In this document: piece after piece, positions 24,285 through 39,930 of the stretch
Numbering within the stretch: position 1 is the stretch's first letter
Layout: each line of letters starts with the position of its first letter
Source: Castor canadensis
Taxonomy: Eukaryota; Chordata; Mammalia; Rodentia; Castoridae
Assembly: GCF_047511655.1 (NCBI RefSeq)
Contig: NC_133399.1
Span: forward strand, 3,413,333-3,477,332
Direction: 5' to 3'
DNA: 64,000 nt
The notes under the pieces: generated by a model
What the model was told of the DNA's origin: nothing
Database searches by the model: none
What the model saw: only the letters and a program-made list of their open reading frames with translations
Program-made: the position numbers and the translations under genes

Positions 24285-24408
24285 GTTTGCTTGTTTCTTT
24301 GTTATGAGACAGTGTTTTGACATGTAACCCAGATGGGCCTGGAACTCTTGATCTTCTGAACTGATCATTCCCAAGTGCTGGAATTACAAGTTTACACCAT
24401 CATGTATG
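24285..24408 (-). repeat. B1-like SINE monomer
   Basis: Minus-strand 7SL-derived monomer ('aagtgctggaattacaagtt'), with no attached ID-like half. Confidence 0.7.
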
Positions 24409-24441
24409 GTTTCAGTTGCTGTTAGTCCTTTTTGCGCTGAA

Positions 24442-24548
24442 TCTCTTCCTTCCTCCCTTGCTTCCTTCCTTCCCTCCCTCTCTTCTTCCCTCCCTCCCTC
24501 CCTTCCTTCCTTCCTTCCTTCCTTTTCCTTATTCCTTCTTCATTCTTT
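24442..24548. repeat. (CTTC)n / (CCCT)n microsatellite
   Basis: A pyrimidine-only tract of about 100 bp built from CCTT and CCCT units. The proline/serine-rich open frames through it are artefacts. Confidence 0.95.
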
Positions 24549-24777
24549 CTGTCTTTTGGTTATACTTGCATATTCCTGGGCAATTCTTTTGCAAAGTATT
24601 TGCTTATATCCTGTAACCACTTTTTTCCCCACTTAGGTTCCAACTTTTTTATAATGTTCTTGTTTTGTAGATAATTATTTTTATCTCTGATTTGGACAAA
24701 GAAATGTGTTTCTCCAATATTCCACTTATGTCTTAACTTTATCCAGGATTTTTTACTTTGATCAGAAGTGCTGAATA

Positions 24778-25240
24778 TTAAGCCACATATGGTGGTATAC
24801 ACCTGTACTTGAACATTTATGAGGCTGACTCATGAGGATCAAATGTTTGAGGCCAACCTGAGGTTTATAATTCCAGGCCAGTGTATATCTCAAAAACATA
24901 TATGCATACACATGGACATATATCACATGAATGTCATGGTAGGTCAGAGAGTAATATTAGAGGGTCAAGAGATGAAGAGAATAATAGGAGCTGAACAGTA
25001 ATTAAATATATTTTGTGTGTATTTCAGTACCATAATAAAGCCCACTAAAATCTATTAAAGTTAGGCATGAAGTTTGGATGGAGAAACGAAAGAGTCACAG
25101 AGGCTTAATCTGATCACAGTATAAAATGCACATGTATGAAATATCACTTTGGAATCCCTTTGTATTTTTACCGTATACAAATGTAAGGATGATACTGCAT
25201 CAAACCATACAATTAAAAATCTTGTTTAAAAATTGTCACT
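24778..25240 (+). repeat. B1-like SINE followed by a LINE-1 3' end
   Basis: A plus-strand B1-like monomer at 24778-24898 is followed by a plus-strand LINE-1 3' UTR (24905-25240). The latter shares 'aaatctattaaa.ttag', 'cttaatctgatcaca' and 'tggaatccctttgt' with the element at 35195-35330. Confidence 0.65.
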
Positions 25241-26130
25241 GGTTTTGTTTGCAGTCCAGCCCAGACAAAAAAAAATCATCATTTAATATGTAAGCATCGA
25301 GCAGTCTGCCACATTTTCCCTGTGTGCATGGATGAATGAGTTCTCAGACATCTCAACTTCAACAGTTGTGTGATTATCACTAACTGCATATAGAGGACAG
25401 CTGAATACATCAGAAGCCAGAAATGGTGAGAATGCAGTCTGATTCTACTGTTAGTGCTATTCAGCCCTAGGTCCCCTGCTGCTTGCAATATGGGGCCAGG
25501 AAGTAAATAGGAACTCATCGCATCTTCCCTTGAGGTGCCTTCATCACACCCATCCTGTCTTTTCCCATGAGGTGACTTCATCACAGCTTGTAGCCTTGGT
25601 GTGTGTGTGGCTAACTGCATCACCAACCTGTATCTCCCACACTATGTGATGATGGTGAGGTGGTCATTGAACACTTACCTCATATTTATGGAGTTTGTTT
25701 TCAGAGGGGCATTGCTCTGTGCTGTTCTCATCTCTCTTTTCTCTAAGGTAGGGCCCAGTTTTCCTATGAGACTTTGAGTTTCAAGACAAGCAGTGTATAA
25801 ATTCCAAGACCTGATCAGTGACTTAGTGCTGCCCATAAATGCCTAAAACAGAAAAAAAAAACCAACAGATTATACAAAAAAAAAAAACATAGATTGAACA
25901 ATATACTTGTGAATGATCATTGATTGGGTCATTGAAGTAAATGGAGGAGAATTTTAAATATACCTAATGTGAAGTGAAAATGAAAACACAATTTACCAGA
26001 CCCTATGGGAAACAGCCAAGGTGGTTAAGAGAAAGATTTCTAGTGAGTGCCTACATTAAAAAAATATGAAAGTTCTCCAATAACTTTGAAAGTAGACCAT
26101 ACAAACCAGAATGAGTAGAAGGAAGACAAG
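25241..26130. other. Unassigned intronic sequence
   Basis: No gene, SINE or clear transposon is recognised. There are two A-runs near 25850 and 25880. Confidence 0.4.
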
Positions 26131-26134
26131 AGAT

Positions 26135-26570
26135 CAGAGGTTGCCAAGCACTGGTGGTTCTCACCCATATTCCTAGGTATTTGGGAGACTGAGATCATAG
26201 ATGGCATTTCCCATGCAGCCCAGTTAAAAAAATTCATGATACCCCATTTTAACTAAGACAATTGTGCTTGGAGGGCGATGCCTGTCATTCCAGCTCTTTG
26301 GAATGATTGTGCAGGATGGACTGGGCCATCCCAGTCCAAAGTGAGACTCTGACCCCAAAATAATCAGATTAAAAGAACTGATGGTGTAGCTCAAGTGGTA
26401 GAGCACTTTCCATGTAAGCAAGAAGTCCTGAGTTCAAATTTGAGTACTACCAAAACATAAAAATAATAAAAATAAAAACCAGAGCTGAAATGAGAACCCC
26501 CCCACCCAAAAAAACAATACAAAGGATCAAAGAAAAAAGAGCTGTTTTATAGAAAACAGAAAAAGATTTG
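26135..26570 (+). repeat. Truncated B1-like SINE, dimeric SINE and LINE-1 scrap
   Basis: A partial B1-like half lies at 26135-26220, and a dimer at 26262-26458 ('gtagctcaagtggtagagca'). A plus-strand LINE-1 ORF2 scrap follows at 26480-26575. Confidence 0.75.
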
Positions 26571-27107
26571 GTAGGAATCCTAAGTATTCCTGTGTCAGTA
26601 TGCTGTTGTTATGGTCACCATGTGGTCACCTGCCAGACTCATCCCTTTCCTGTCCCATTGGTGAGTTCTTACCATGTCTCATTCCTGTCTTATCCTATAC
26701 ATGACTACTACCCTAACACTTTTCCTTTTTTTTTCTGTGGTACCCACTAATCTGTATTCTTGTATTTTTGGCCCCTTGGAATTTGCAAAAAGTATTATAG
26801 CTATTCTCTTAAAAGTCTTCTGGGCTCTGTGTTTGAGTATTTCACATATGCTCATGAGTCTTGCTGACCTGCCCTGTTTTCTCAATTGTTTCAGTTGTCA
26901 TGGTGTTGGGGGCTTTTTCAAGATGATTTTCTGGCCTGTGAATAATAGTTCAGGTTATTGTCCATAACACATTGAATGGGTATTAGAAAAAAATACTGTA
27001 ATGTGGATTGTGTCCTAATTCAAATTAAAGAAATGTCAGTGGAGTGGGTATCAGTTGCCACTCCATTCAAGCATTATGCTTTGCTTCTATATTCAGATTT
27101 ATTTTTT

Positions 27108-27305
27108 ATTTATTATTATTTTAGTGATACTGGGTTTTCAACACAGAGTCTCATTTTTGCTACGCAGGTGCCACTTGAACTACTTCACTAGACCCCCTTT
27201 TTTGTTTGTGTGTTGGGTGTTTTCAGGATAGGTTCTCCCAAACTATTTGTTTGGGCTGGCCTCTAACCATGATCCTCCTGATCTGTGCTCCTGAGTAACT
27301 AAGGC
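27108..27305 (-). repeat. Dimeric SINE
   Basis: Minus-strand dimer ('ctacgcaggtgccacttgaa' to 'gtgctcctgagtaacta'). Confidence 0.8.
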
Positions 27306-29480
27306 TTGGAGGGGACTTTTGGAACAAAAAAATTTAAAGTTCAGAGAAGCAGTAACTGGTTTTGGTTATCAGCTTTGGAACCAGGGCATCTAAAGGAATT
27401 CTTGCCCCACTAAGGATAACAACCCTTTGTTCTTTATAAAAACTTTTATCATGTTGAACAGAGTCCACGAAGCAAGCATAATGAGAAGCGAGTTAATGGG
27501 ACTAACATTTGTTACAGCAGTGATTACTGATCAAATCCTTTGACAGAGAAGACCCAAACTAAGTTGATACCCACAATTCCTCCCTTTTCTTTTATTTACA
27601 GTTCTTTTCTTCAAACTTAACTGGTATTATCTTTTGGTCAAGCCTGGCCATCTAGTCCCCATCTGTATCAGACTGGACATTTTAAGAGGCCCTCATTAGT
27701 TCATTTTGTTCTTTAGTCTTGTCACTTATATTTTATGACTGTTTATTATTTTGGTGAGACCCCTTTTTGTTTATTTTGGGAAAGTGTTGTGCCTCAGCAC
27801 CTCTGTGCAAAGTTGATTTTTTTTATGTCTTTTTTTCTCCTTTATTTAAAACAAAGTTACTTTTGTTATTTGTCCCTTTACATTTACATTTCTAGGGACA
27901 TTTTTATTTCACTTTATTTTTTACAATTGTCCCCTCATATCCCCTCCCTCTCCAGAGGTAACCCTGACTTCTGTCAGGAAAAGGGGCGTTGTCTCGGAGT
28001 CCCAGAACAGTCAGTCAACGTCTGAGATGTTGAAAGGAGCCTGTCAAGGGATCTGTGACACCAGGAGGAGGTCTTTGGCGTGTGTGGCTGTGTCTCCACC
28101 ACCATTTGGAGCTTGATTGTCTCTAACCTTGAAGAAACAAACTTGACAAGCAGATTAAGAGACCAGGTGCCGAGTAGAGGGAGGAACCAGGTTATCGATG
28201 GTAGTCAAGATTAATTTTTTTAAAAATACTTTTAGCAGGATGTGTTGGCTATGGTACATTTTTTTTAAAAAATGTCTGGACCTGTGGTTTTTTCTTGCAT
28301 TGAGTAGAATTACCGTGGCAGAAATACGTTATCAGTATATATATATATCCAAGAAAACCCATTGTTTAAAAAAAAAGATAAAAACAACATCTTTAAATAT
28401 CAAAGGACATGTCCAGAGTCACTTTGTCTCTATTTAAGTAGAAGACCCTGGCTAAAAATACGAGTTTGTGCCTGGAAGGGCCTTAATGATGGATAGCCAC
28501 CCATGCATAAGAACCATTTCCTCAAACCTCTTGTCTTTGGTTATTTTTGAGAGATCTGGCATGAGTGACTCCCTATGAATGCATTCCCCCCTTGTCTCCA
28601 AACTGCTTGTCTGAACAGTCTCCTCTGAAGATCTTTCTCCCATTCAAGTACTAACCAGGCCTGACCCTGCTTAGCTTTTGACATCAGATGAGATTGGGTG
28701 CATTCAGTAGAGTGTGGCTGTAAACTGAAGAGCTTTCTTAGTTGGTCATTTTCATTTTTTGCAATGAGGATTTGGTTTTTCCTAGAATTTTTGATTTTGT
28801 TCCCTCATGGGGGGAACTAACAAGCAGATCAGATGGGATTCAGTGCCAACTAGACCCTTTTGGCCAAATTTAAGCAAGAAAGAAGCTTAGAAGGAGTGGC
28901 CATTAGGCAGTAGGCTTCTGGGCAAGAACAATACAAAACAAAATCCAACAAAGGCAGTCATCCTAAAAACTAATCTGGTTGACAGATAAGTACTTGTTAG
29001 TCATTTTTTTTATGGACTCAATTGCAAATTCCCCAGAAGGATCAGAACTGTAATGACCAAGGCTTCACAGAGCAATGGTTAAAATTTTGATGGACAATTT
29101 CACAGCTAACAGAACAGTATATCAGTATCATTAACTTCTTTTTTACACTGTTACCTAAGTTTTGTATTTTAGAAGTCTTGATATACTTGAAAAACACAAA
29201 TATATTTAATATGCAGGAGCCAGCAACAGCATCAGCATCACATCTTTATAGAGGTTTTATATATATATAGTTATTTCTCTTGGAGGAAAGCCTTTGTGGG
29301 GGTGGTGGGCAATGTCAATAACCCCAAATAGCCTAGTAACAGAAACATTTCGGGTACTGACAGCATTAGAATTACCCAAGACAATAGTTATTTAACCATA
29401 ATTATGAGGTCATCTAGAAGACTTTACATAAACCAACTCTTAAACTTTGAACTTTTATTTAGTTAGGACTCAGTCACCTC
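27306..29480. other. Probable endogenous-retrovirus-derived region, decayed
   Basis: This stretch is almost free of SINEs and sits directly left of an LTR-like segment. I see no open gag, pol or env frame and no motif I can name, so the retroviral origin is inferred from context only. A 5S rRNA pseudogene is embedded at 28636-28725. Confidence 0.3.
28636..28725 (-). pseudogene. 5S rRNA pseudogene (3' two-thirds)
   Basis: Read on the minus strand, it follows 5S rRNA from the 'tacagccacac' near the 5' end through 'aagctaagcagggtcaggcc' and 'tggttagtacttgaatggga'. The differences are mainly C-to-T/G-to-A changes at CpG sites. The normal 3' end after the 'gggaga' box is missing, and the internal promoter is mutated. 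It is most likely a retroposed 5S copy and should not be transcribed as rRNA. Confidence 0.8.
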
Positions 29481-30040
29481 ACTAGTGAAAACCCTGCCAG
29501 AGAACAAGTAAATATTCATGTGACTAAGTGTGGAGTTAGGAATCCTAATGGCCAAGAATCATGGCTCAGATATTGATAAGGGATCCTTGTCCCAGATTGC
29601 TTACATTAATAGATGGCTTGTGACATACAGCAGGATCCCACCAACCTGTAGTCAATGGAGCCCCCCTAGAAGAACAGGCTCAATCTGGCCATCCCAAGCT
29701 ATAAATTTCCTCTGCCCAACAAGTGGAAGGAGTAGGACTAACACATCTACTATGTTGACTTTAATTAAACAAAAAAAAAAAGAAAGAAAGAAGAAAGTAC
29801 TCAAGACCTCCAGTAGTGCTTCTTTTTGAGTTTTTTCTTTATCCTATCTGGAGGGTGCACTTTGACTTTGTTTTTACTTTGCTTTACATAAGTAAATTTG
29901 TTTCAACCCTCTTATCTGTGCAGCAGCACAGCCTGTGCTCAGCTACCTATTGCTGAGCACCCTGTGTTTTAATAAACTCTTTCTGTCTTGATAAGTTTTT
30001 GGATCAATCTGTAGCACCAAAAATCTCTGACAGTTATTTT
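29480..30040 (+). mobile_element. LTR-like segment
   Basis: The right part has the layout of a retroviral R-U5: 'gttttaataaactctttctg', with its AATAAA signal near 29972, then 'tcttgataagtttttgg', ending near 'aaatctctgaca'. The left boundary, the TG terminus and a target-site duplication are not clear, and the family is unknown. A purine-rich simple repeat lies at 29768-29798. Confidence 0.45.
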
Positions 30041-30500
30041 GACAAAACAAAATCCTTTTAGATAGATTTTTTGTAAATGTTGTCAAGAACAGAACAATAT
30101 TTTTAAGAATGCCTTGTTATGAGCTCAGAGAATTAAGTTTTTGTTTCTTAATATCAGTGTATTAGATTTTGACTTTACAAAACCTTTAATGTAGCTTTTA
30201 GATTTTCTTCCATTTAATTATTTACATAAGCATTTATAAATTCCATCTTTCTATGATCATGACAACTTACTTTGTAATTGTTGAGACCTTGCTGTGCTCT
30301 CATTTTAATAAATAGTTCCAGTGAGATGTCAGAATTACTGTGTGAGTGCCTATACATGTAGATAAAGAATGAGTGTGATAACAGAAATGCATTCACATTT
30401 GGAGAACTTATCACTATGTAGGTTTCTTTCAAAAAGCATCTTTTTCTCCAGTGATGTGATTCTCACAGTTCTTCTCACAGATATATGTTGGACATTTTAG

Positions 30501-33401
<2,901 letters not shown>

Positions 33402-33826
33402 AAACTCTATGGATGTGGGAAATGTGTGGAAGCATTCAGATATACCAGTCTCCTTGAAAGACATGAAAGAACTCAGAGGAGAGAGACACCCTGTTTGAAG
33501 TGAGGAAAAATGTAATTTACCTGAGTTTCATTCATTGACAAAAGAAGTACACTCCTTTTCCATTTCTCCGTTTGAGTTATTTCTTCACACTGTGTGATGC
33601 CATAATTGCTAATATTTCACTTGATGCTTTCTTTCCTTCTCTTCTTCCATCTGTCTAGTGTTTTTTTGGAGCTGCCCTAATATCCCTAAACATCCAGAGC
33701 CTCCCCACCCCTATTTCCAAAGCCAACTACCCTTCTGAAATTCATGATTGCATTTCAAGTATTTGTCACTGGTGCTATATTTCATTTGTTTCTGTCTTTG
33801 TATCATTTTTCCCACACAGCAATAAA
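33402..33826 (+). other. 3' UTR with an in-frame fossil 22nd finger
   Basis: Directly behind the stop, the same frame continues KLYGCGKCVEAFRYTS, then LLERHERT, then Gln in place of the last His, and ends at TGA 33501-33503. The expected linker codons 'GGA GAG AAA CCC' read here 'GGT TAG AAA CTC', so the stop arose from a Glu codon. The UTR ends at the AATAAA signal 33821-33826. Confidence 0.85.
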
Positions 33827-33894
33827 TGTACATGAGATTAGACATTTCTGTATGGGAACATGAGAAAAAGCTGAGCAGACCTGCCTGCTAAGCA

Positions 33895-33965
33895 TGTTTG
33901 GCCAGGTGACAGTTCCTCACTCCTGTAATCCTAGCTTCTTGGGAGGCTGAGATCAGGAGAATGTA
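33895..33965 (+). repeat. Truncated B1-like SINE
   Basis: A 7SL-derived fragment ('cactcctgtaatcctagctt' to 'gatcaggagaatg') without the ID-like half. Confidence 0.8.
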
Positions 33966-34870
33966 TTCTGTTTTACCACTTTTTCTTTCATCCATCCTTT
34001 TCCCTGAGTCATATCATTTACGTTGGAGGTATGTTGTATGTCTTTTCATTTGAGTTCACCTTGCTCTGAATGGGAGACCACTTCCAGTCCTTATTTTTTC
34101 TTTATTGACTATTTAAATGATAAACACTTTTCTACAATGCATTGAACTCTGTCCTCCCAACAATAGAGAGACATTTCAAATTTGGTGGTGTTATGTTACC
34201 CTAAGCCCATAGTTATATGAAAGTATAAGTTGAAAGTACACTTAGTTCACCTGCCCTACTAATTTCAAAGATTAGCTGAGCCTTGTAGTTTCTCATTGCA
34301 CAAATTCACCAAAATATTACTATATTATAATAAAGGATTGAGTATCTCATGTAATTCATTGATTATGGTTCATTGCAAAGGATGAATTTGTATGCTCTTC
34401 AACAGGAAGCCTACTGTGGTGTAGCAAGCTGTTACTGACCAGTCTCACCAAACAATACTATACTGCCCATCACTAAACAGAATGAAGCTTGAATCATGTA
34501 GGTACTTTATGTACTGTAACTGGTGATATGAGAAAATGATCTGGTCAGTGTTGGTCATTGTATTTTTGTGAGAAAATTTAAGTGTTGAGGAAATGTGCAA
34601 ATACCCATTAGAAGCTGAAACAATCAAAGTTTGTGAAGGAAAATAAATGATGTCAAGTGACACAGTATAGAAGCTATGGTAGAGCAAGCAATTACTATTT
34701 AATGATGTAATGAACACAGGGAAATATCCCTGCTTTACTGGTCTTCCAGTATTTAAAATTAATGTCTTTTGAATATGACTTCTTAGAAATAGACACCAGA
34801 GCTGATATGAAAATTGATACAGACATGTAGTTTTCCCTTGTGTTCTGAAGGTGTCCCCCACATCTTGTTT
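33966..34870. other. Unassigned sequence downstream of the zinc-finger gene
   Basis: I recognise no gene. The minus-strand open frame at 34445-34861 shows no family resemblance. Confidence 0.4.
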
Positions 34871-35400
34871 TAAAAGTGGTATGTATAGCTCATGAAGTTT
34901 TATTCAATAATAAAGAAGAAGGAAATTACAACATCTGCAGAAAAATGGATGGAACTGAAGGTCATCATGGTAAGCAAAATAAGCCAAGTTCAGTGGGGCA
35001 TTTATTGCAAATTTCCTCTCAGATGTGGACTCTAGTCCAAATTTTATTTATACAGACATTTACACACATACATACTTGCATATATACACAAATAGCAGGA
35101 ATACAGTGGTGAGACAGAGAGTCGTGACTGGCAGTGTCAACAGGGCAAGAAATGATGGGGGGAAATGTATCAGCATATATTTTGGGTGTATGATGATGGC
35201 ATAATAAAACCCAATAAAATCTATTAAAATTAGAGATTGGGGTTAGGTGGGTAAAGGAAAGAACAATTGGGGCTTAATCTGATCACATACAATATGTGCA
35301 TATAAGAAACACCGCAGTGGAATCCCTTTGTGCAACTAACAATCAAATATAAATAAAACATTGTAGCAGGGCAAGCAATTCAAAATGTCATTTAAAAGTT
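34871..35400 (+). repeat. LINE-1 3' end
   Basis: A plus-strand LINE-1 terminal region: 'aaaatggatggaactgaagg', 'gtaagcaaaataagcc' and 'cagatgtggactct', then the AT-rich 3' UTR that matches the relic at 24905-25240. Confidence 0.8.
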
Positions 35401-37735
35401 GTCATCACTAATATTTTCAAGGTTTTAGAGGCAGAAATCTACTCTACTCACATTTACTGGGTGCCTTTTCTTTGTCTTGATCTACCACATCTACAATAAA
35501 TGATGGCTTCAGCCAATATAAAAATCCATAAAAGTAAGCCACATAAAAATAAAAAGCCCACTCAAAGCCTCAGGAATATGTACACTCCTTTTCATGTACT
35601 TCAAAATTCTTAAATTTTTTTGAGACTTCCCTTCAATACACACTTTATTCATAAGTTTATACTTTATTAATTGCTGGAAAATTTTGCAAATATGGTTTTG
35701 CTATTGATTTTCAGTTCTATTGCAATATGATTTGAAATCATGCTTAATATGATTGCTATTCTTTTAGATTAGCTAACAGCTGTTTTTTTCTGGCTGTGTT
35801 CATTTTCTTGAGATGGGGTCTGTATAAGTGCTATGCTTACCTCAAACTCATTACCTTCCTACCTCTACTTGCAGCCATGTGTGTATTTTAGGTAGGAACA
35901 TGTTCCTACCTAAACATAGGACCTATGTCAGCGGATGCTTGATGTCATCTTGAGAAGGATATGTACTTTGCAGTTGGATAAAATATTCTGTAATATCACA
36001 GTAACAACTGTGAAAAGAAACATCGTTACAGCAATACATAACTAAGAATTACAAAAGAAACAAACATTATTAAGCCTGTTAACCACTAGGACAGATGAGG
36101 GAAAGAGAGGAATGTGTTTGGTGTAGCCCCAGGTCATGGAGTGGAGTTCAAGGATAGCCCAGGAAACAGCAGATCCTCCCCCACAACTGAGAAAAATGAT
36201 TTTTTTTTGTGAAGTTCATGGGAGATGCATTCACAGGCCAATTTCTAGATCAAGTGTTTCAAAAGTAAAGACAGATAAGAATTTTGTTAAGAATCTTAGT
36301 CATAATAGTCTTATAGAGACCAGTGATATGTCAAATCCCATTGACATAGACTTGAGTTTTCGGTATAAATGTGACCATCAGCATTCAGAGTAATTAATAC
36401 ATAGAGAGTGTGGAGAAAGTTAACAATAGGCTCATTCTGTTTCCGAATTTAACTAAAGCTAGTTGATTGGAAGTCAGCTTAACTGATTAATACTAAGTGA
36501 TTAATACCAAGACCACAGCAATGAATAGAGATGTGTAGGACTATTCAATATACATCTGGAAAATGTCAGTGTCAAGCAGTGGCTTCAAAGCTCAAGTGAT
36601 GAGTAGATGTGCAGTGACATTTCAGATAGCATAGAAAAACTATCAAGGAAGTTGAATTGGTAATGACTTAATCTGTGCGATCCTTTAGGTATAAAAATGG
36701 TAAGGCAGAAATTCTTGGAGAAATAGTGAAAGATGTTTCAAAGCCTTCTGAAGCTTGAAAAGTATGCAGTATGCTTTTAGATAGATTTTAATGAGAGGGG
36801 CCTGTTTTTCATGTTTATGATTTTTATTCTATTAAACTTAAGTGGGGCCAAGTACTTGAAACTCTAGAGATGAGTTAGACTGAAGGGTTAAGTAATGGAA
36901 GTTGTAGTGCATAACTAAGTAATTGAGAGAGTCATACTTTCTTATTTTATGGGTGGGGGCTACACCTGAATGGTAGAAGGCTCACATGAACCCTGCAAAG
37001 AAAAAAACTTTAAAGGCAGTAACACAAATGACTCCCTATCATAATACTTTTTGTGAAGTAGATGCATGGTGATCTTGAAATGTCCATTTTTATTATGCAT
37101 CTTGTCTCCCCAGTATATTTTTAATTAATTTGTTAGTAAATGAAAAGATACTACATGTGTTAAAGTTGAGTAATATTACTGGATTAATTATCAGTAGTGA
37201 GGAAAAAGGGTTTCTGTTCAGGTTAGGGGCTTGTATCTACCATATGATATACATAGGTTTGTTGGGTTCCTCAGTGTCATTATATTGAAATAATCTGATT
37301 GAGTGCAAATACATAGGATTTAGCACTATAGCCAATCTGTAAAGTCTGCAGGATTTAAATTATAAAATCATCACAGTTGTAGGATGGAGTGATGTTGAAA
37401 GTAATGTTGATCCAACAGCCCAAGTCCTTGGGCAAGTGGCCTGAATGATGTTAGCTTGTTAATTGAATGGATAATTCCATAGGTAAATAAAAAAGCTATT
37501 GGTTTCTCTAACTTGTACCAGAATTAAGTTTCAAGTGCCTTTGGGTACAAAATGGGCTTTAGTTTTATGTCAAACTTCAGTGATCACTTTTCCCAGTCAA
37601 TATGGGATGACCACACCTCGATTTGTGGATAGTTGTGTAATGGTATGTGAGTGAGGGAGTGAGTGAATGGCATAAGAGTCCTATCAGATTTGGGATGCCA
37701 ATAAAATAGGAAATTCATGCGAAGGATCAAGTTAT
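35401..37735. other. Unassigned intergenic sequence
   Basis: No gene is recognised. A diverged B1-like fragment ('cttgagatggggtctgtata') lies at about 35805-35880. The rest is AT-rich and repeat-poor, unlike most of the window. Confidence 0.4.
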
Positions 37736-37737
37736 TT

Positions 37738-38400
37738 ATTTCTTTATTTTTGTGGGACTGTAAGTTGAACACAGCAGTTCATACTTGCAAAGAAGGCCCT
37801 CTATTGTTTGCGTTACATCTCTAACCTGTGTTATTTTGCTTATTTGGAGATAGGATCTGCAGAACTGTCTGCCTAAACTGGCTTTGAACCCCAATCTTAC
37901 TGATCTCAGCCTCCTGAGTACCTAGGATTACAGGTGTGAGCCTCTGGTGCCCATCGATTCTTTCCTTTGTATTGTGTAGTATTATCATCTTTTTAATTGG
38001 GAGTTGAAATAACACTTGCTGGAAGAGATCAGTCGATTATTGATAAGATGTTTAGAAGTAGGGAAGATAGCACTAAGAAGAAATCGATAAAATATTGAAG
38101 GTAATGTATTATTGTAGGCTCACTTAATAGGACAAAACATTTAGTTGATTTCTTCTTTTAAAAATGTATTATTTTGTTTTTATGCAGTGCTGGGGATGGA
38201 ATCCAGGGCCTTGCTCATGGTAAGCAATTGCTATGCCATTGAGCTATGCATTTCTTTTATCAAGGACTTATTTTCATATTTTAATGTTTTCATTGAAGGG
38301 CAAATAGTCTGAAACTCCATCTCCAAAACCTCAGCAAAATTGAGGGGGTGTGGTGTGGCTGACATGGTAGAGTACCTGCAATTTCAAACACCTGTCCTAG
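37738..38400. repeat. Diverged SINEs (dimer, two ID-like monomers)
   Basis: A minus-strand dimer at 37738-37957, a minus ID-like monomer at about 38183-38255 ('gtgctggggatggaatccag') and a plus ID-like fragment at about 38340-38400. Confidence 0.75.
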
Positions 38401-39930
38401 AAAAGAAGAAAAAAATGCAGAAATTATTAATACAGATAACATGATCATCAGGTAAGTGGATGCAATTGTTACAGAAGTCATTAGCTCATACCTGCAGAAA
38501 ACCGTTTCTTATGAACATAAGGAATACTCAAAAGATATACTGCACATTCTAAGCTATAGCATGCACTTTAACATAAATCTATAGAAATAAAGGTGTTCCC
38601 AGTGAGGTCTGTTGACAGTGTGCATCTACAGAGTAGTTGGAATTGGGTGAGCCACATATACATGTGGTTGGGTTTTCTCTCCTTTCTAAAGGTGTAACTC
38701 TGGTTATGGGACTGTTTTCTGTACAGGTTTTTAATCTTGACATGCATAATTATCCTAGAGTCACACTGATACATGTACTTAGGAAGAAAATCTGTGAAGG
38801 TCAGACTTTGGGAAAGTTGCATTTAGGTTGTCTCCTGGAAAACAGCTTTATGCATTTGACAGTTTCTTTCAACTATAACCTTAAAGTGAATGAGGGAAAT
38901 TTGTCTATCTGAGAACTATTAGTGGAAAAGCCTAGAGTTTTCTCAGTAGGAGGATGGAACAGCAGTATGTGATGGGCCCCCAGCGTTATATCCTCAGTTT
39001 TCACTGGTCATCAATAGGTACTCACACACTGCAGGATCCCTTTTCAGCATTCAATGTGCTCTTCTCTCTCTCAGATATGTTAAAATGTGAATGCGTGTTT
39101 TCCTTGTGCTCTGCACAAAGAAGCCTCCTGTGAGTTTATTCAAAGGTTGCTTTTCATTCCTCTGGATTTCTTTGTATAGTTTGTTGCCCTGTAACTCCAT
39201 TTTCTCTAAAAAATTTAATTACATTGTTGGTGCATTTTTATGTTTGTTCCTAGCAATGAACATTTAAAAATAATATCTGAGTTGGGCACCAATGGCTCAT
39301 GCTTATAATCCTAGCAAGTAGGGAGAGTGAGGTCAGGAGGATCCTGGTTCAAAACCAGGTAGTGGTTGATTCAGTGTGTAATTTTTATGATCTGAGATAT
39401 TCTGACAAACAGAATCTGAAAGAAACCTTTGGGTTCTTCCTGCTGGAATAAAACTTTTGCATGTTTGAGAGTAGATGTGGGTGTGTAGTACAATTTTTAC
39501 AATTTGGTCCTTGTGTCAGTTTTTGGCTCAGAGATAATCAGAACATTTAAGACTTTAGGAAATTGCTTAAGAGAACAAACTTATGAATGTTTGGCCTGGA
39601 AAGTGGTGTAGAACAACAGACAAAAGACATGGGAATCTGTTCTGTTAAAAAAATCTCAGGCTAATACCCAAATACATGGGAAGATCTATATATCAAGATA
39701 GAGGAGGCATCTAGATACCCTGATAGACATGATGAAAGAAGTGTCTATACACATATTATCACAGTCATAAGCCAAGAAGAGCTAACAAAGAATATAGAAG
39801 CTTCACGATAGAATAGCCACGAGTTACAAAGGTAAACCCATGTAAATAATATCAGATATTTCAACTGAAACCCTAGATGCCTGGGGATCACAAAAGATTT
39901 GTGTCAAGCAGAAAACATTTGCCCAATTTT
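38401..39930. other. Mostly unassigned sequence with one B1-like SINE
   Basis: A plus-strand B1-like monomer lies at 39281-39365 ('gttgggcaccaatggctcat'). I see no gene in the rest. Confidence 0.45.

Noticed and set aside
24406-24636. Proline/leucine/serine-rich open frames
   Set aside because: They are translations of the CTTC/CCCT microsatellite.
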